Positions 1-9,082 of a stretch of 39,140 nt of DNA are shown piece after piece. The position numbers were made by a program, and so were the translations under genes. The notes under the pieces are model-generated. The model saw only the letters and a program-made list of their open reading frames with translations, was not told the origin of the DNA and made no database searches. This stretch comes from Chitinophagales bacterium (GTDB lineage Bacteria > Bacteroidota > Bacteroidia > Chitinophagales > UBA2359): the NCBI GenBank assembly GCA_020629005.1, contig JAHDEE010000022.1, forward strand, positions 1 to 39,140, in the 5' to 3' direction. Every line of letters begins with the position of its first letter. The stretch's first letter is position 1.

Positions 1-68
1 CCAGGCAGCGGGCATCACTGGCGCTGCTGGGCGGCTCATAGCCGCTGCACCCGGGGCTATTCTGCACC
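1..68 (-). ncRNA. Flavo-1-like structured RNA repeat, partial (copy 1)
   Basis: GC-rich intergenic DNA at the window edge. Read on the minus strand it opens with the same block as four other copies in this window (AATAGCCCC followed by a purine-rich stretch and CAGCGG, then a GC stem). Only the 5' half is present; the pairing arm lies outside the window. The family assignment to the Flavo-1 RNA motif rests on memory of its consensus (TAGCCC-GAT-GAAGCGG, long stem, then ACAGCGGA) and was not searched. Confidence 0.5.
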
Positions 69-120
69 TTCCTTCCGCCGCGAAAGAGTGAGTAAAAACT
101 AATTCGCCTCTCTGGCAGCA

Positions 121-1992
121 TCAATACCACCACTGTTCGCGCAGGGCAAAGCGAGGATTACGGAGCCAAATACTGTTACCCTGCAGGTTGCTGAAGTATA
201 ATTTTAGCTCGGTATGCTCATCCAAAGGCACTTCGAGTTCTGGCAATTGAAAGCTGAAGTAGGCCTTGTAGTAGTCCTCAGAATCAAACAGGTACCATTT
301 AACCGTCGCCTGCAATTCATAGACCCGGCGTCCAAATCTTTGGATCTCGATCTTAAACCGTGCTGGGTTGTTTGGAAGATTACTGGCTTTCAATTCAGCC
401 TGCATTTCCAGGCAGTGCCGAGGCAACAAAGCATCAGCCTCCAATTGATTTGAAAAAAAAACGGCTTGACCAGCTATCACTTTGCAAGCCGTGCCAGCAG
501 GCTCTTCAATGCAGGTATATTCTTGATCGTACTCGTCAATTGATTCGAGCACTTCGGGCTTACGAATCCACAAAAATTCAGCAAAATCACCTTCCGGCTG
601 CTTCGAATAGAGAAAACTGCAACTATGCCCAATCTCTCTTTTAGCCAATTGATAGGGATAGACAGATTCAATTATTGACAGCACCTCCGGGTGCACAGTG
701 AGCGAAGACCAGGCAAAAAACAGATAATCCTTGTTCTTGGCCCTTAGTTGATCGGGCAGCCTGGCAAGCTCCATAAAACCAGGCAATTCAACATAGTCAA
801 ACTGATGTTTCTCCAGTAGCTCTCTTTTATAATACTCCAACTCTTGGCTCTTCCTTGGAAAGAATAAGCTGACTAAATTTTCTTCTCCAACATTTGCAAT
901 TTGCTCGCTCAGATGTTGTAGATGCTCTTTGTACACTCCACCTTTCTGCTCGGTTAATGCACCACCTAAAAACAAAGATATCAATGCACCGCCAAGCAAA
1001 AGAAGAGACAGGGCACCAGACAATCTCTGTAATGATTTGTTTTTAAAATTGAGCAGAGAAAATATCAGAATCAATACCAAGGGCCAGGCAAATGCAAGAT
1101 CCATTGGATCTACTCTGTTTCCTTCAGCCAATAGAAAAGGACCAACAATGCCAGGTATTGCCATGGCGATTATCAGCAATTGTGGCCTCCAATTTGTCGC
1201 GCGTAAAGGCAGTTTGCTAAAGAGGCCTATCAGGAAGAGTAAAACGAGAGCCATTAGCAATAGCTTGCTATCATTTAGAAGGACAATGATGGCAGCTGCT
1301 GGTTCGAATCCATCTGCTGTCCAGATCAACCCACTTTTAGCACGATCACCAAAAAGTAAGAAGGTCAAAGGCAGCACCGCTAGTAGCGCTACAAGCAAAC
1401 CTGCAATCTGCTGTTTTCGCTGCTCTGCGGCAATAAAAGGAAACGTCAACAGGCAGAAAAGGGGAATGATGATAGCGAGTGTTGCGCTGCTTAACATAGC
1501 GATCAATCCAACAAGTAGGAGAACAATACCTCGCTTGCTGCTGAAGCTCCTGGATTGATAAAATCCTATCCACAAATAGACGAAGAGAAGATACAGGCAG
1601 GTGCTTAAAGCCAAAGGACTTAGTAACTGACCTGGCCAGATATAGACTTTTGAGAGCAGTAGAATAATAGCCGCACAGAGCCCCGGGAATCGCAGTCTAA
1701 GGCGCTCTCCGATCAGATATGAAAGCCCGACAGCACAGGAGGAAGCCAGTAAAGATGGCAGCCTGAGCGCAAAGTCGTTCTGAGGTGCAATGGAACCAGC
1801 AAGGTCCAGAAGCAGTTTATAGAAAAAGAAGGGTAACTGCCTGAGACTGAAATCATCGGTAAGAAAATTGAGCCACGACAATTCTGTACTGATTAGCGAA
1901 GTCTGAAAGATGGTGGCGCTTCGCAGCAGAAAAGCTAGCAGGACAAGCGTCCCAAAAATAAAATTAGCCGATATTTTTAGCTTTTGTTTCAA
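121..1992 (-). CDS. GT-C-like multi-pass membrane glycosyltransferase
   Basis: A 623-residue protein with about ten or more hydrophobic segments in its first ~350 residues, then a ~270-residue soluble C-terminal part. The N-terminal layout resembles GT-C/PMT-type transferases, which move sugars from polyprenyl-phosphate donors: a first helix, an acidic loop (TDDFSLRQLPFFFY), then a helix beginning FALRLPSLLAS. Those enzymes use acidic residues in the first periplasmic loop, and the D-D pair here sits in the right place. The C-terminal part is mostly beta-rich and unrecognised. The start at 1992 is TTG, with no good in-frame ATG upstream. The acceptor is unknown. It could instead be a divergent membrane protein without transferase activity. 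The neighbour on the plus strand is divergent. Confidence 0.6.
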   Translation of the reverse strand: MKQKLKISANFIFGTLVLLAFLLRSATIFQTSLISTELSWLNFLTDDFSLRQLPFFFYKLLLDLAGSIAPQNDFALRLPSLLASSCAVGLSYLIGERLRLRFPGLCAAIILLLSKVYIWPGQLLSPLALSTCLYLLFVYLWIGFYQSRSFSSKRGIVLLLVGLIAMLSSATLAIIIPLFCLLTFPFIAAEQRKQQIAGLLVALLAVLPLTFLLFGDRAKSGLIWTADGFEPAAAIIVLLNDSKLLLMALVLLFLIGLFSKLPLRATNWRPQLLIIAMAIPGIVGPFLLAEGNRVDPMDLAFAWPLVLILIFSLLNFKNKSLQRLSGALSLLLLGGALISLFLGGALTEQKGGVYKEHLQHLSEQIANVGEENLVSLFFPRKSQELEYYKRELLEKHQFDYVELPGFMELARLPDQLRAKNKDYLFFAWSSLTVHPEVLSIIESVYPYQLAKREIGHSCSFLYSKQPEGDFAEFLWIRKPEVLESIDEYDQEYTCIEEPAGTACKVIAGQAVFFSNQLEADALLPRHCLEMQAELKASNLPNNPARFKIEIQRFGRRVYELQATVKWYLFDSEDYYKAYFSFQLPELEVPLDEHTELKLYFSNLQGNSIWLRNPRFALREQWWY

Positions 1993-2118
1993 GCCAGTGC
2001 TTTGTCTGATTTTAGATTTAGACGATCATTCATTTGTAGGCAGGATTCTACTTAGGTCCCCTGGAAAGATAACAAGGACTTAGGGATTGGGCATCAATAA
2101 CTGTCTGATTTTGACGCA

Positions 2119-2204
2119 GCTAGAAATGATTTAGATGAGGCATTTTTTGACAGCATGCTTGTTGGCTGGCGGAGAAAAATAACGAAGGATAAATCATTTC
2201 TAGC
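2119..2204. repeat. 15-bp perfect inverted repeat in the leader of the CorA-like gene
   Basis: GCTAGAAATGATTTA at 2119-2133 is matched by its exact reverse complement at 2190-2204, with 56 bp between. An inner ATTTTT/AAAAAT pair would extend the stem. The whole stretch from 1993 to 2295 contains no convincing gene. The structure lies just upstream of a metal-channel gene, so it may be a regulatory leader, or the remnant of a small mobile element. Confidence 0.5.
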
Positions 2205-2295
2205 AAGTCAAAATGGACACTATCCCTTAAAACAGAATGTGGTAACTTGCGCCACCGCTGCTGCAAGGTACCGGAAAGGAAGGAAACAACATACA

Positions 2296-3243
2296 TTGAT
2301 ACAGATATTCCATAGCGAGAAAGGAAAGTTACGAGAATTGGAGGGGCTGGAGAGAGGGTGCTGGATCAACATCTATCCGCCTTATACCCGGCAAGAGTTA
2401 GACAATGTAAGCGCTCAACTAGACATCCCGATCGATTACGTAGACGATTCCCTTGATTTTGACGAGCGCCCGCGCTACGAGCAGGAGAATGGTGTGCAAT
2501 TGATCATAGTGAACACCCCAATTCCAAATGATGGCATCGATGATAGCGATGCCCTGTATACCACCATTCCGATTGGAATAATTGAAGTGGATCACTACGT
2601 TTTGACCATTAGCAAATACAAGAATCCGGTAATCGATCATTTTCTGGACGGCCAAAGCAAATCTTTGGACACCTCCGACCATAGTGAGTTTGTGCTGCTC
2701 ATGTTCGAGCGAACCATTTTCAATTACCTTCATTTTCTGAAGATGCTGAACTACCAGCGTAATCTATACGAAAAGGAGCTTTACAATTCCAGTCGAAATT
2801 CAGAGTTGTCTAAGATGCTGAATATCCAAAAGAGTCTTGTCTACTTTGTAACAACTCTGCGAACCAATGAGCTGCTGTTCATGAAGATCAAGCGGACCGA
2901 CTTCATCAAGATTCGGGACGATGAAGACAAGCAGGACTTTCTTGAAGATATTATCGTGGACACGGGCCAGGCGCTAGAAATGTCCAACATATACAGCAAC
3001 ATCCTAAACGGTACTATGGATGCCTTCGCTTCCATAATTTCCAACAACCTAAATATTGTGATGCGTCGTTTGACTGCGGTGACTATTGTGTTGATGGTGC
3101 CGACTCTGGTTGCCAGCTTTTATGGAACTAATCTTGCCTTGCCTTTCGCGGAAAGCAATTATGCCTTTTTGTTGATCATCATCGTATCCATCGTTTGCTC
3201 GGGACTGCTTGTAGGAGTATTCAGAAAGTTGAATTGGCTATAA
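2296..3243 (+). CDS. CorA-like divalent metal ion channel protein
   Basis: Cytosolic alpha/beta N-terminal domain, long helical stalk, and two C-terminal transmembrane helices with a short periplasmic loop, as in the CorA 2-TM GxN family that admits Mg2+ or related ions as pentamers. The signature after the first membrane helix reads FYGTNL, so the usual GMN is GTN here. I chose the TTG at 2296: it gives 315 residues and a family-like opening (MIQIFHSEKGKL), with an AGGAAGGAAA ribosome-binding stretch just upstream. An in-frame ATG at 2155 would add 47 residues that look like no CorA domain and would overlap the inverted repeat. The ion carried cannot be told from sequence. Confidence 0.82.
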   Translation: MIQIFHSEKGKLRELEGLERGCWINIYPPYTRQELDNVSAQLDIPIDYVDDSLDFDERPRYEQENGVQLIIVNTPIPNDGIDDSDALYTTIPIGIIEVDHYVLTISKYKNPVIDHFLDGQSKSLDTSDHSEFVLLMFERTIFNYLHFLKMLNYQRNLYEKELYNSSRNSELSKMLNIQKSLVYFVTTLRTNELLFMKIKRTDFIKIRDDEDKQDFLEDIIVDTGQALEMSNIYSNILNGTMDAFASIISNNLNIVMRRLTAVTIVLMVPTLVASFYGTNLALPFAESNYAFLLIIIVSIVCSGLLVGVFRKLNWL

Positions 3244-3278
3244 TAGTTGAGATGAGCTCAAAGCTACGGAGAAGGCAA

Positions 3279-3458
3279 TGGCAAAATAGCCTCGATAGCA
3301 GCGAATATGAGTGGCTTGGCAGCCGTGGTGAGCGCTTGGCACAGGGTGGCTCGGAGCCTGCGGAGAGACGCACTGTGCCCTGCGCGAACAGGCTGACGAG
3401 CCACGAATAGTAGCGGATAGCGAGCAGACAGCTAATCGAGGGAGCAAAGCTTCGCTCC
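3279..3458 (+). ncRNA. Flavo-1-like structured RNA repeat (copy 2)
   Basis: Begins with GGCAAAATAGCCTCGATAGC. Arms at 3311-3324 (GTGGCTTGGCAGCC) and 3391-3404 (GGCTGACGAGCCAC) pair with two mismatches. Inside, GGCACAG (3338-3344) pairs perfectly with CTGTGCC (3373-3379). After the stem comes GAATAGTAGCGGATAGCGAG, the equivalent of the AACAGCGGA block in other copies. The 3' end is a small hairpin (GGAGC...GCTCC, 3441-3458). It fills the gap between the convergent CorA-like gene and fmt. Confidence 0.6.
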
Positions 3459-3543
3459 AAAAAAACAAAAACGAATTTATATTATGGCTACTATAAGTCC
3501 TTTGTCGACTGTACGATTAAGATTTGACTTAGACTCCGGATGA

Positions 3544-4455
3544 TCATATAAACCTAAAGCCGCGAAGAAAGTCTTTGACGGCCATTCGTTTTTTGCCTGG
3601 CATTTGTAGCTCGAGTATATTGATCCATCCGTCAGCCGCGGCATATCGGAGGAAGGATTTACTGTCTGTTTGTAGCGTTGCAGGTTCCTTTTCGTGATTG
3701 GCTTTTTCCCATGAACTTTTGAAGATTTTGACACGCTGACCCATCAGATAGGAGAAGGCGGTTGGGTAAGGACTGAGTCCGCGAATATGGTTATGAATTT
3801 GATCAACGGAGCGATTCCAATCGATGCGGCAATCCTCTTTGAAAATCTTGGGTGCCGGTTTTGAGACTTTGGGTTCCTTTTGAGGTTTCTCTTTGTAGTC
3901 GCCTGATTCGATTGCTTTGACTGTTTTGAGAACCAGCTTAGCACCGATCTGCATCAGGGAATCGTGCAATTCTCCAGCGGTGGTATCGGGGCCGATGGGC
4001 GTCTTTTCTATGAATAAAATATTGCCCGTATCCACTTTCTTCTTGAGGAAAAAAGTACTGACCCCACTCTCCTTCTCACCATTCATCACTGCCCAATTTA
4101 TGGGTGCTGCTCCTCGGTATTGTGGAAGAATGGAGCCATGCAAATTGAAAGTGCCCATTGGAGGCATGTTAAAAATTTGCTCAGGAAGTATTCTGAATGC
4201 AACCACCACTTGTAGGTCAGCTTTGTAGGATGCCAGCTCTTCCAGAAAGGCTTTTCGCTTCAATCTTGGAGGCTGCAGTACAGGTATATTTTTGGAAAGT
4301 GCGTATTTCTTGACGGGAGACTGTTGAAGCTTTTTGCCTCTGCCAGCTGGTTTGTCGACAGCCGTAATTACCGCCACGACATTGCATCCGTTTTGCACCA
4401 ATATATCCAAACTGGGGACAGCGAAGTCAGGGGTACCCATGAATATTATTCTCAT
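3544..4455 (-). CDS. fmt: Methionyl-tRNA formyltransferase
   Basis: Transfers a formyl group from 10-formyl-tetrahydrofolate to Met-tRNAfMet, making the initiator tRNA. The 303 residues cover the family length. The N-terminal formyltransferase fold starts MRIIFMGTPDFAVPSL. The catalytic Asn and His are in FNLHGSILPQYRGAAPINW, and the conserved Asp is in KVDTGNILF. The C-terminal tRNA-binding domain is present (LSPYPTAFS onward). It is the last gene of the minus-strand polyphosphate operon and begins one base after ppx ends, so the two are probably co-transcribed and translationally coupled. Confidence 0.96.
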   Translation of the reverse strand: MRIIFMGTPDFAVPSLDILVQNGCNVVAVITAVDKPAGRGKKLQQSPVKKYALSKNIPVLQPPRLKRKAFLEELASYKADLQVVVAFRILPEQIFNMPPMGTFNLHGSILPQYRGAAPINWAVMNGEKESGVSTFFLKKKVDTGNILFIEKTPIGPDTTAGELHDSLMQIGAKLVLKTVKAIESGDYKEKPQKEPKVSKPAPKIFKEDCRIDWNRSVDQIHNHIRGLSPYPTAFSYLMGQRVKIFKSSWEKANHEKEPATLQTDSKSFLRYAAADGWINILELQMPGKKRMAVKDFLRGFRFI

Positions 4456-4456
4456 C

Positions 4457-5410
4457 TTAGCTTTGGCTTTTAATTTTGGATTTATTTGCTTTCGTTTTTA
4501 GCTTCAAATGTTTTTGACGCTCGGAGATCATCAGTCTGATCATTCCGTCCGCTAGTCCAACTTTTGGCACAATGACCTGCTGGATACCGGTCACATCCAT
4601 GATCTTCAGGAAAATGTCCATCGCAGGAACGATCACCTCCGCGCGATCTCGCGTAACGTCTTGCTGCAGTACTCTCTCATGTATCGAAAGCGGTGCGAAA
4701 GTATCGTATTCTTTCTTTAGCTCCCTATAGAAAAGCGGCTGTCCGGGGATTTTTCTGGCTCGCTTGAATATGCGATTGATATTGCCACCCGAACCGAGAA
4801 TGGCCAGAGGATTTTCCTGGAGTATGTTTTTGCGCAGCCATTTTTCCATACGCTTCCACTCCGTCACCTTGTCCTTTCCCAAAAAGATTCTGACGGTGCC
4901 AACCTTAAATGATTCAGATTCTGCGACCTTTTTGTGATTGAAGAGGGACAGCTCTGTACTTCCACCTCCGACATCGACATAGAGATAGGAAAATCGTTTG
5001 TCGAGATAAGGAAAATCATTGGAGCTAAGGATCAATTTTGCCTCAGTCTGGCCCGTTATGAGTTCGATTTGCAAGCCTGTATCTTCCCAAACATTTGTGA
5101 TGATACTGACCTGATTTTTGGCTTCACGGAGAGCGGAAGTAGCGTAGATTTTATGCTCTTCGATTTCATATACATCCATTAGCAATCGGAAAGCCTTGAG
5201 CGCCTTTTTGAGTTTGACATAGAGTGGGGGACTGATTTTTCTTGTACTAAATACTTCAGCACCTAGTCGAACCGGCACTCTATACAGCTTGAGCTTTTTG
5301 TAGCTCATAGTTTCCAGATCGTAGGATTCGGCAAGCAGTAGCCTAACGGCATTGGAACCGATATCAATAGCCGCCAAGCGAGTTGCTTTCTTTTCTGTAG
5401 ATTCTTTCAT
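4457..5410 (-). CDS. ppx: Ppx/GppA family exopolyphosphatase
   Basis: Hydrolyses terminal phosphates from polyphosphate or, in some family members, pppGpp. At 317 residues it holds only the two-lobed ASKHA-fold catalytic domain and lacks the C-terminal HD extension of the long enterobacterial Ppx. Visible motifs are the first phosphate loop (AAIDIGSNAVRLLLAE, near residue 15), YATSALREAKN, and the second loop VDVGGGSTELSLF. It lies 54 bp after ppk1 and abuts fmt. Its place beside ppk1 favours polyphosphate as substrate, but pppGpp cannot be excluded. Confidence 0.92.
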   Translation of the reverse strand: MKESTEKKATRLAAIDIGSNAVRLLLAESYDLETMSYKKLKLYRVPVRLGAEVFSTRKISPPLYVKLKKALKAFRLLMDVYEIEEHKIYATSALREAKNQVSIITNVWEDTGLQIELITGQTEAKLILSSNDFPYLDKRFSYLYVDVGGGSTELSLFNHKKVAESESFKVGTVRIFLGKDKVTEWKRMEKWLRKNILQENPLAILGSGGNINRIFKRARKIPGQPLFYRELKKEYDTFAPLSIHERVLQQDVTRDRAEVIVPAMDIFLKIMDVTGIQQVIVPKVGLADGMIRLMISERQKHLKLKTKANKSKIKSQS

Positions 5411-5464
5411 GGTCTTATTAAGGCCCGAAAGTACAGTTTTATTGGAAGAACTGACAAAAGCGCA

Positions 5465-7552
5465 CTAGCCCTGGCGGGCGATATAATCGTAGATGTCGTT
5501 TTGACACCTTACTTTTTGCTCGCTGTTGTTGCGCTTATAGGTGTTCAGTTCCTTGTGACTTTGCCAACGAGCTTTGGTGTTGTCCAGCAGCTGCAATTCC
5601 ACTATTCTGCGAATGGACTGTTGAATCTCCTTGTCATAGATGGGGCAAGCTACCTCCACCCGACGATGAATATTTCGCTCCATCCAGTCGGCAGAGGAAA
5701 GATAGAATTCCTCTTTACCAGCGTTGCCAAAGATCAATAATCGGGAGTGTTCGAGATACTTGTCAATAATGCTAATTGCCTCGATGTTTGATTCACCTCC
5801 TGAGGCATCGGGAACCAGGCAGCATATGGAGCGTATGATCAATTTTATTTTTACTCCTGCCTCTGATGCTTCGTAAAGTTTCTTGATGAGGGTCCGCTCA
5901 TTTAGGTTGTTTAGTTTGACAACGATGTAGGCGGGTTTGCCTTGTTGTTTATTTGCAATTTCCCGATCGATGAGCGCCAGGAGCTTGTCCAGCATTTCGA
6001 TGGGTGCTACAATGAGGTGCTGGAATTTTTGTTCTGTCTTACCCGTTTCTATAAGTTCAAAAACAGCCTCGGCTTCGAGATTTATGCCTTGATTGGCAGT
6101 AAAGAGGCAATCATCACCGTAGAGTGTTGCCGTGCTTTCGTTGAAGTTTCCGGTGCTAAATGCGGCATACCTCACTAGCTCCCCTTGTTCTCTCCGACCG
6201 ACTAAACAGACTTTGGCATGTACCTTTTGATTTGGCGGCCCATGTGAAACTTTGACACCAGCTTGTTGCAAAACTTTGGTCCATTCCACATTGGCTGCTT
6301 CATCGAAACGCGCTTTTAGTTCTAACACTACTTCGACATGTTTACCATTTAAGCGAGCGGATACCAGCGCATTTATGATGGCCGATTTGCTGGCCACCCT
6401 GTAGAGGGTAATTTTTATGAACTCTACATCCGGATCAATTGCAGCTTCACGAAGAAAGTCAATCATAGGATGAAAAGAGTGATAGGGATAATGCAACATG
6501 ATGTCGCGTTTCGCGATCACGGCCAAAAAGCTACTACTGGGCTTGATAAGCGGATGCTGGTTGGGAGGAAAGTTGCGATTAGTCAGTTCAGCTGGCCCTA
6601 ACTTTGGGAAAGACATGAAATCCTTGAAATTGTGATAGCGCCCTCCGGGCAGAATATTATCGTCTTCATCAAAACCGATCTTGGTAGATAGAAAGTGTAG
6701 CAGATCCTGTGGCATAGTCTTATCGTAGATAAATCGAACTGCCTGAGCCACCTGTCGTAGCTTCACACTTTCAGAAATCAATTCAAGATAGCTTTTGTCT
6801 ACATCTGCGTCCAGATCCAATTCAGAATCCTTGGTAATTTTGATCGTGTAGGCTTCTATGTGATCAAAGGGAAATATGAAGAATATATCGCTAAGACACT
6901 TTCGGATAACATCATCAAGTAGAATCACATAGTCTTTTCCGTCTTGGCCTTTTAGCACCTTAAAACGAGAAACCTGATTGGCAGGAATTTCGATTAATGA
7001 GTATCTGGTCGGATGCCGTTCATGATCTGAATGCATCTTAATGGCAAAATAGATGCTTCCGTCCTTCAGGTTGGGAAACTGTTTCATGATGTCAATCATC
7101 AGGGGAACCAGCAGAGGACGTACTTCGGAGTGGAAGTAATGCCTGACCACTTCTGACTGCTCGGCGCTTAGTTCCTTTTCATTGATGATATAGACATTGT
7201 ACTTTTTTAGTTCTTCAGAAATTTTGCGAAAGATGTTTTCGAATTTCTTGTGCAGTTTGGCACTGGTCTGATGGATGCGCGATAAGGTCTTCTTGGGACT
7301 AAATCCCAATGCGGCCTTGGCTTTCTTGTTGACCTGTATTAATCGCTTTAACGAGGCCACTCTAACTCTAAAAAACTCATCCAGATTACTGCTAAAGATG
7401 GCCAAAAACTTAAAGCGGGTCAACAAGGGAACGGTGGGATCTTTTGCTTCCTGAAGCACTCGCTGATTGAAGGCCAGCCAACTCAGCTCACGATTGATAA
7501 ACTGACGGCGCTTTTTGCCGGACTTTTTTGAGCCGCTATCCTTCTTAGTCAT
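5465..7552 (-). CDS. ppk1: Polyphosphate kinase 1
   Basis: Makes polyphosphate from ATP through a phospho-histidine enzyme. The 695 residues are full length. The N-terminal domain opens FINRELSWLAFNQRVLQEA. The first catalytic PLD-like lobe has the phospho-acceptor His445 in NQKVHAKVCLVGRR. The second lobe has IRSICCLVPD and the second conserved histidine, His602, in LEHSRL. The stop of the upstream sixA-like gene is 29 bp away, and ppx follows after 54 bp, so synthesis and breakdown of polyphosphate are encoded in one transcript. A basic lysine-rich N-terminus (residues 1-16) precedes the family start. Confidence 0.97.
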   Translation of the reverse strand: MTKKDSGSKKSGKKRRQFINRELSWLAFNQRVLQEAKDPTVPLLTRFKFLAIFSSNLDEFFRVRVASLKRLIQVNKKAKAALGFSPKKTLSRIHQTSAKLHKKFENIFRKISEELKKYNVYIINEKELSAEQSEVVRHYFHSEVRPLLVPLMIDIMKQFPNLKDGSIYFAIKMHSDHERHPTRYSLIEIPANQVSRFKVLKGQDGKDYVILLDDVIRKCLSDIFFIFPFDHIEAYTIKITKDSELDLDADVDKSYLELISESVKLRQVAQAVRFIYDKTMPQDLLHFLSTKIGFDEDDNILPGGRYHNFKDFMSFPKLGPAELTNRNFPPNQHPLIKPSSSFLAVIAKRDIMLHYPYHSFHPMIDFLREAAIDPDVEFIKITLYRVASKSAIINALVSARLNGKHVEVVLELKARFDEAANVEWTKVLQQAGVKVSHGPPNQKVHAKVCLVGRREQGELVRYAAFSTGNFNESTATLYGDDCLFTANQGINLEAEAVFELIETGKTEQKFQHLIVAPIEMLDKLLALIDREIANKQQGKPAYIVVKLNNLNERTLIKKLYEASEAGVKIKLIIRSICCLVPDASGGESNIEAISIIDKYLEHSRLLIFGNAGKEEFYLSSADWMERNIHRRVEVACPIYDKEIQQSIRRIVELQLLDNTKARWQSHKELNTYKRNNSEQKVRCQNDIYDYIARQG

Positions 7553-7581
7553 ATCGATCGATTTGAGTCTTCAGTTCTCAA

Positions 7582-8097
7582 TTAAAGGTCTGAAGAGAGC
7601 ATTTTGGGGTAGATGTAGAATCTCATTTGCTTGGAAGCCCCTTCAAAATCCTTCCAGGAATCAATTTCGACATCAAAACAGGCTACTGCGGCTGTTGGCA
7701 TGTCGCCTATCTTGCCGCCGGACCAATCTGCGCTTAGCGCACTAAAAGTTGGATTATGTCCAAACAGAATCACTGTCTTATGCGCAGGATCGATTTCGGA
7801 AACGATTTGTTTTACTCCTGACCCGGCAAACGAGAATTCGTATACTTCTTCTCTGACAAGGATTTCCTTTGGCTCATATCCAAGAATCTCTGTCACAATT
7901 CTTCCGGTAGTATGTGCCCTGTTAGCCGGACTGGAAATAGCCAAATCTATCTCAATTCCTAGTTCCTTTAGCTTTGCACCTACAACAGGGGCTGCACGCT
8001 TACCTCTTTTGTTTAAGGGTCTTTGCTCGTCAGAGAGACTCGAATCCTTCCAGCTGGATTTTGCGTGTCTCATAAGAATCAATGTACGTTTTACCAT
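7582..8097 (-). CDS. sixA: SixA-like histidine phosphatase
   Basis: A 171-residue member of the histidine phosphatase superfamily. It shows the RHG-type motif as LILMRHAKSSW near the N-terminus, SPANRAHTT in the middle and the second catalytic histidine in LFGHNPTFSAL. E. coli SixA removes phosphate from a phospho-histidine of a signalling or PTS protein; the target here is unknown. It is the first gene of the operon with ppk1, ppx and fmt, so a role in phosphate or polyphosphate metabolism is a reasonable inference. Confidence 0.88.
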   Translation of the reverse strand: MVKRTLILMRHAKSSWKDSSLSDEQRPLNKRGKRAAPVVGAKLKELGIEIDLAISSPANRAHTTGRIVTEILGYEPKEILVREEVYEFSFAGSGVKQIVSEIDPAHKTVILFGHNPTFSALSADWSGGKIGDMPTAAVACFDVEIDSWKDFEGASKQMRFYIYPKMLSSDL

Positions 8098-8270
8098 CCT
8101 GTTGATTTAGTGTAAGTAAGTGAGCTGCAAGTCTTAACAATCCTTATCTTGCAACAGCTTCTCGACAAAGATGCTAAAGCTGCGGCAATTTCAGAACCGG
8201 AGCAGAGCAGCAATAGGGAAGAAAAACAGCTAAGGTAAAATACAAACATTAACGTACGAAAATAAGCAAG

Positions 8271-9011
8271 ATGAATCTTTTGCAGATACCTACAACCGCT
8301 CCTGAGGAGATGGGCAAAAAGGAGACCAAGGATAAGTTAGATGAGCTTCAGGACCGGCTCAAAGAGCTACAAAATCTCATGTACGCGGAGGGTAAGCACA
8401 GTTTACTGGTGGTTTTGCAAGGCATGGACGCCAGTGGAAAGGATGGTGTGGTGAAGAAAGTACTGGAAAAAGTGAATGCAGGCGGGATTCATGTGGCAGC
8501 TTTTAAGAAGCCTACCGAAGAGGAGATGGCGCATGATTTCCTTTGGCGAGTACACAAACATGTCCCGCGCAGGGGGATGATATCAGTATTCAACCGTTCA
8601 CATTATGAAGATGTGTTAATTTGTCGGGTTAAGGGCTGGGTTTCTGATGAACTAGCTCATAAGCGCTTTGGATGGATCAATGCTTTTGAAGAAACATTGC
8701 AGGAGCGAGACACACATATTTTCAAATTTTACCTCCACATCTCTGAGGCTGTGCAGAATGAACGCTTTGAGGACAGACGAACAGATCCCAGAAAGCACTG
8801 GAAATTCAATTCCGGGGATTTGGTAGAAGCGCAGTCCTGGCCAGAATATCGCAAAATGTACCAAGATGTATTTGAGCACTGCGGGCCAAAGATTCCGTGG
8901 ACCATCATCCCCTCTGACGATAAGTGGTACAAGGAATACCTAATCGCGAAGATATTGGTGGAGCATTTAGAATCTTTGAACATGCAATACCCGCCACTAG
9001 ATGAATCATAA
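8271..9011 (+). CDS. ppk2: PPK2-family polyphosphate kinase
   Basis: Uses polyphosphate to phosphorylate nucleotides (or the reverse). At 246 residues it is a single-domain PPK2. The Walker A is GMDASGKDGVVKK near residue 46. The Walker B region is SVFNRSHYEDVLICRVKGW, and the lid basic motif is RRTDPRKHWKF. Whether it prefers NMP or NDP cannot be settled by eye. It is divergent from the sixA-ppk1-ppx-fmt operon across a 173-bp gap, which could hold promoters for both sides. Confidence 0.94.
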   Translation: MNLLQIPTTAPEEMGKKETKDKLDELQDRLKELQNLMYAEGKHSLLVVLQGMDASGKDGVVKKVLEKVNAGGIHVAAFKKPTEEEMAHDFLWRVHKHVPRRGMISVFNRSHYEDVLICRVKGWVSDELAHKRFGWINAFEETLQERDTHIFKFYLHISEAVQNERFEDRRTDPRKHWKFNSGDLVEAQSWPEYRKMYQDVFEHCGPKIPWTIIPSDDKWYKEYLIAKILVEHLESLNMQYPPLDES

Positions 9012-9082
9012 GCCGAACAGGTGACGTTTGGTTCTGGCTGGAAGCATTATCTTTAAGGGAATCACAATTTAAGCTTGCATCT

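Noticed and set aside
929-1558. 209-aa plus-strand open frame
   Set aside because: Antisense to the GT-C-like membrane protein; basic, low-complexity product with no domain.
2155-2295. ATG at 2155 as start of the CorA-like gene
   Set aside because: Adds 47 residues unlike the family and runs through a perfect inverted repeat; TTG at 2296 has a better ribosome-binding site and family-like start. It cannot be wholly excluded.
3441-3458. Hairpin GGAGC...GCTCC as a terminator for the CorA-like gene
   Set aside because: Followed by A rather than T on the plus strand; treated as the 3' end of the structured RNA copy.
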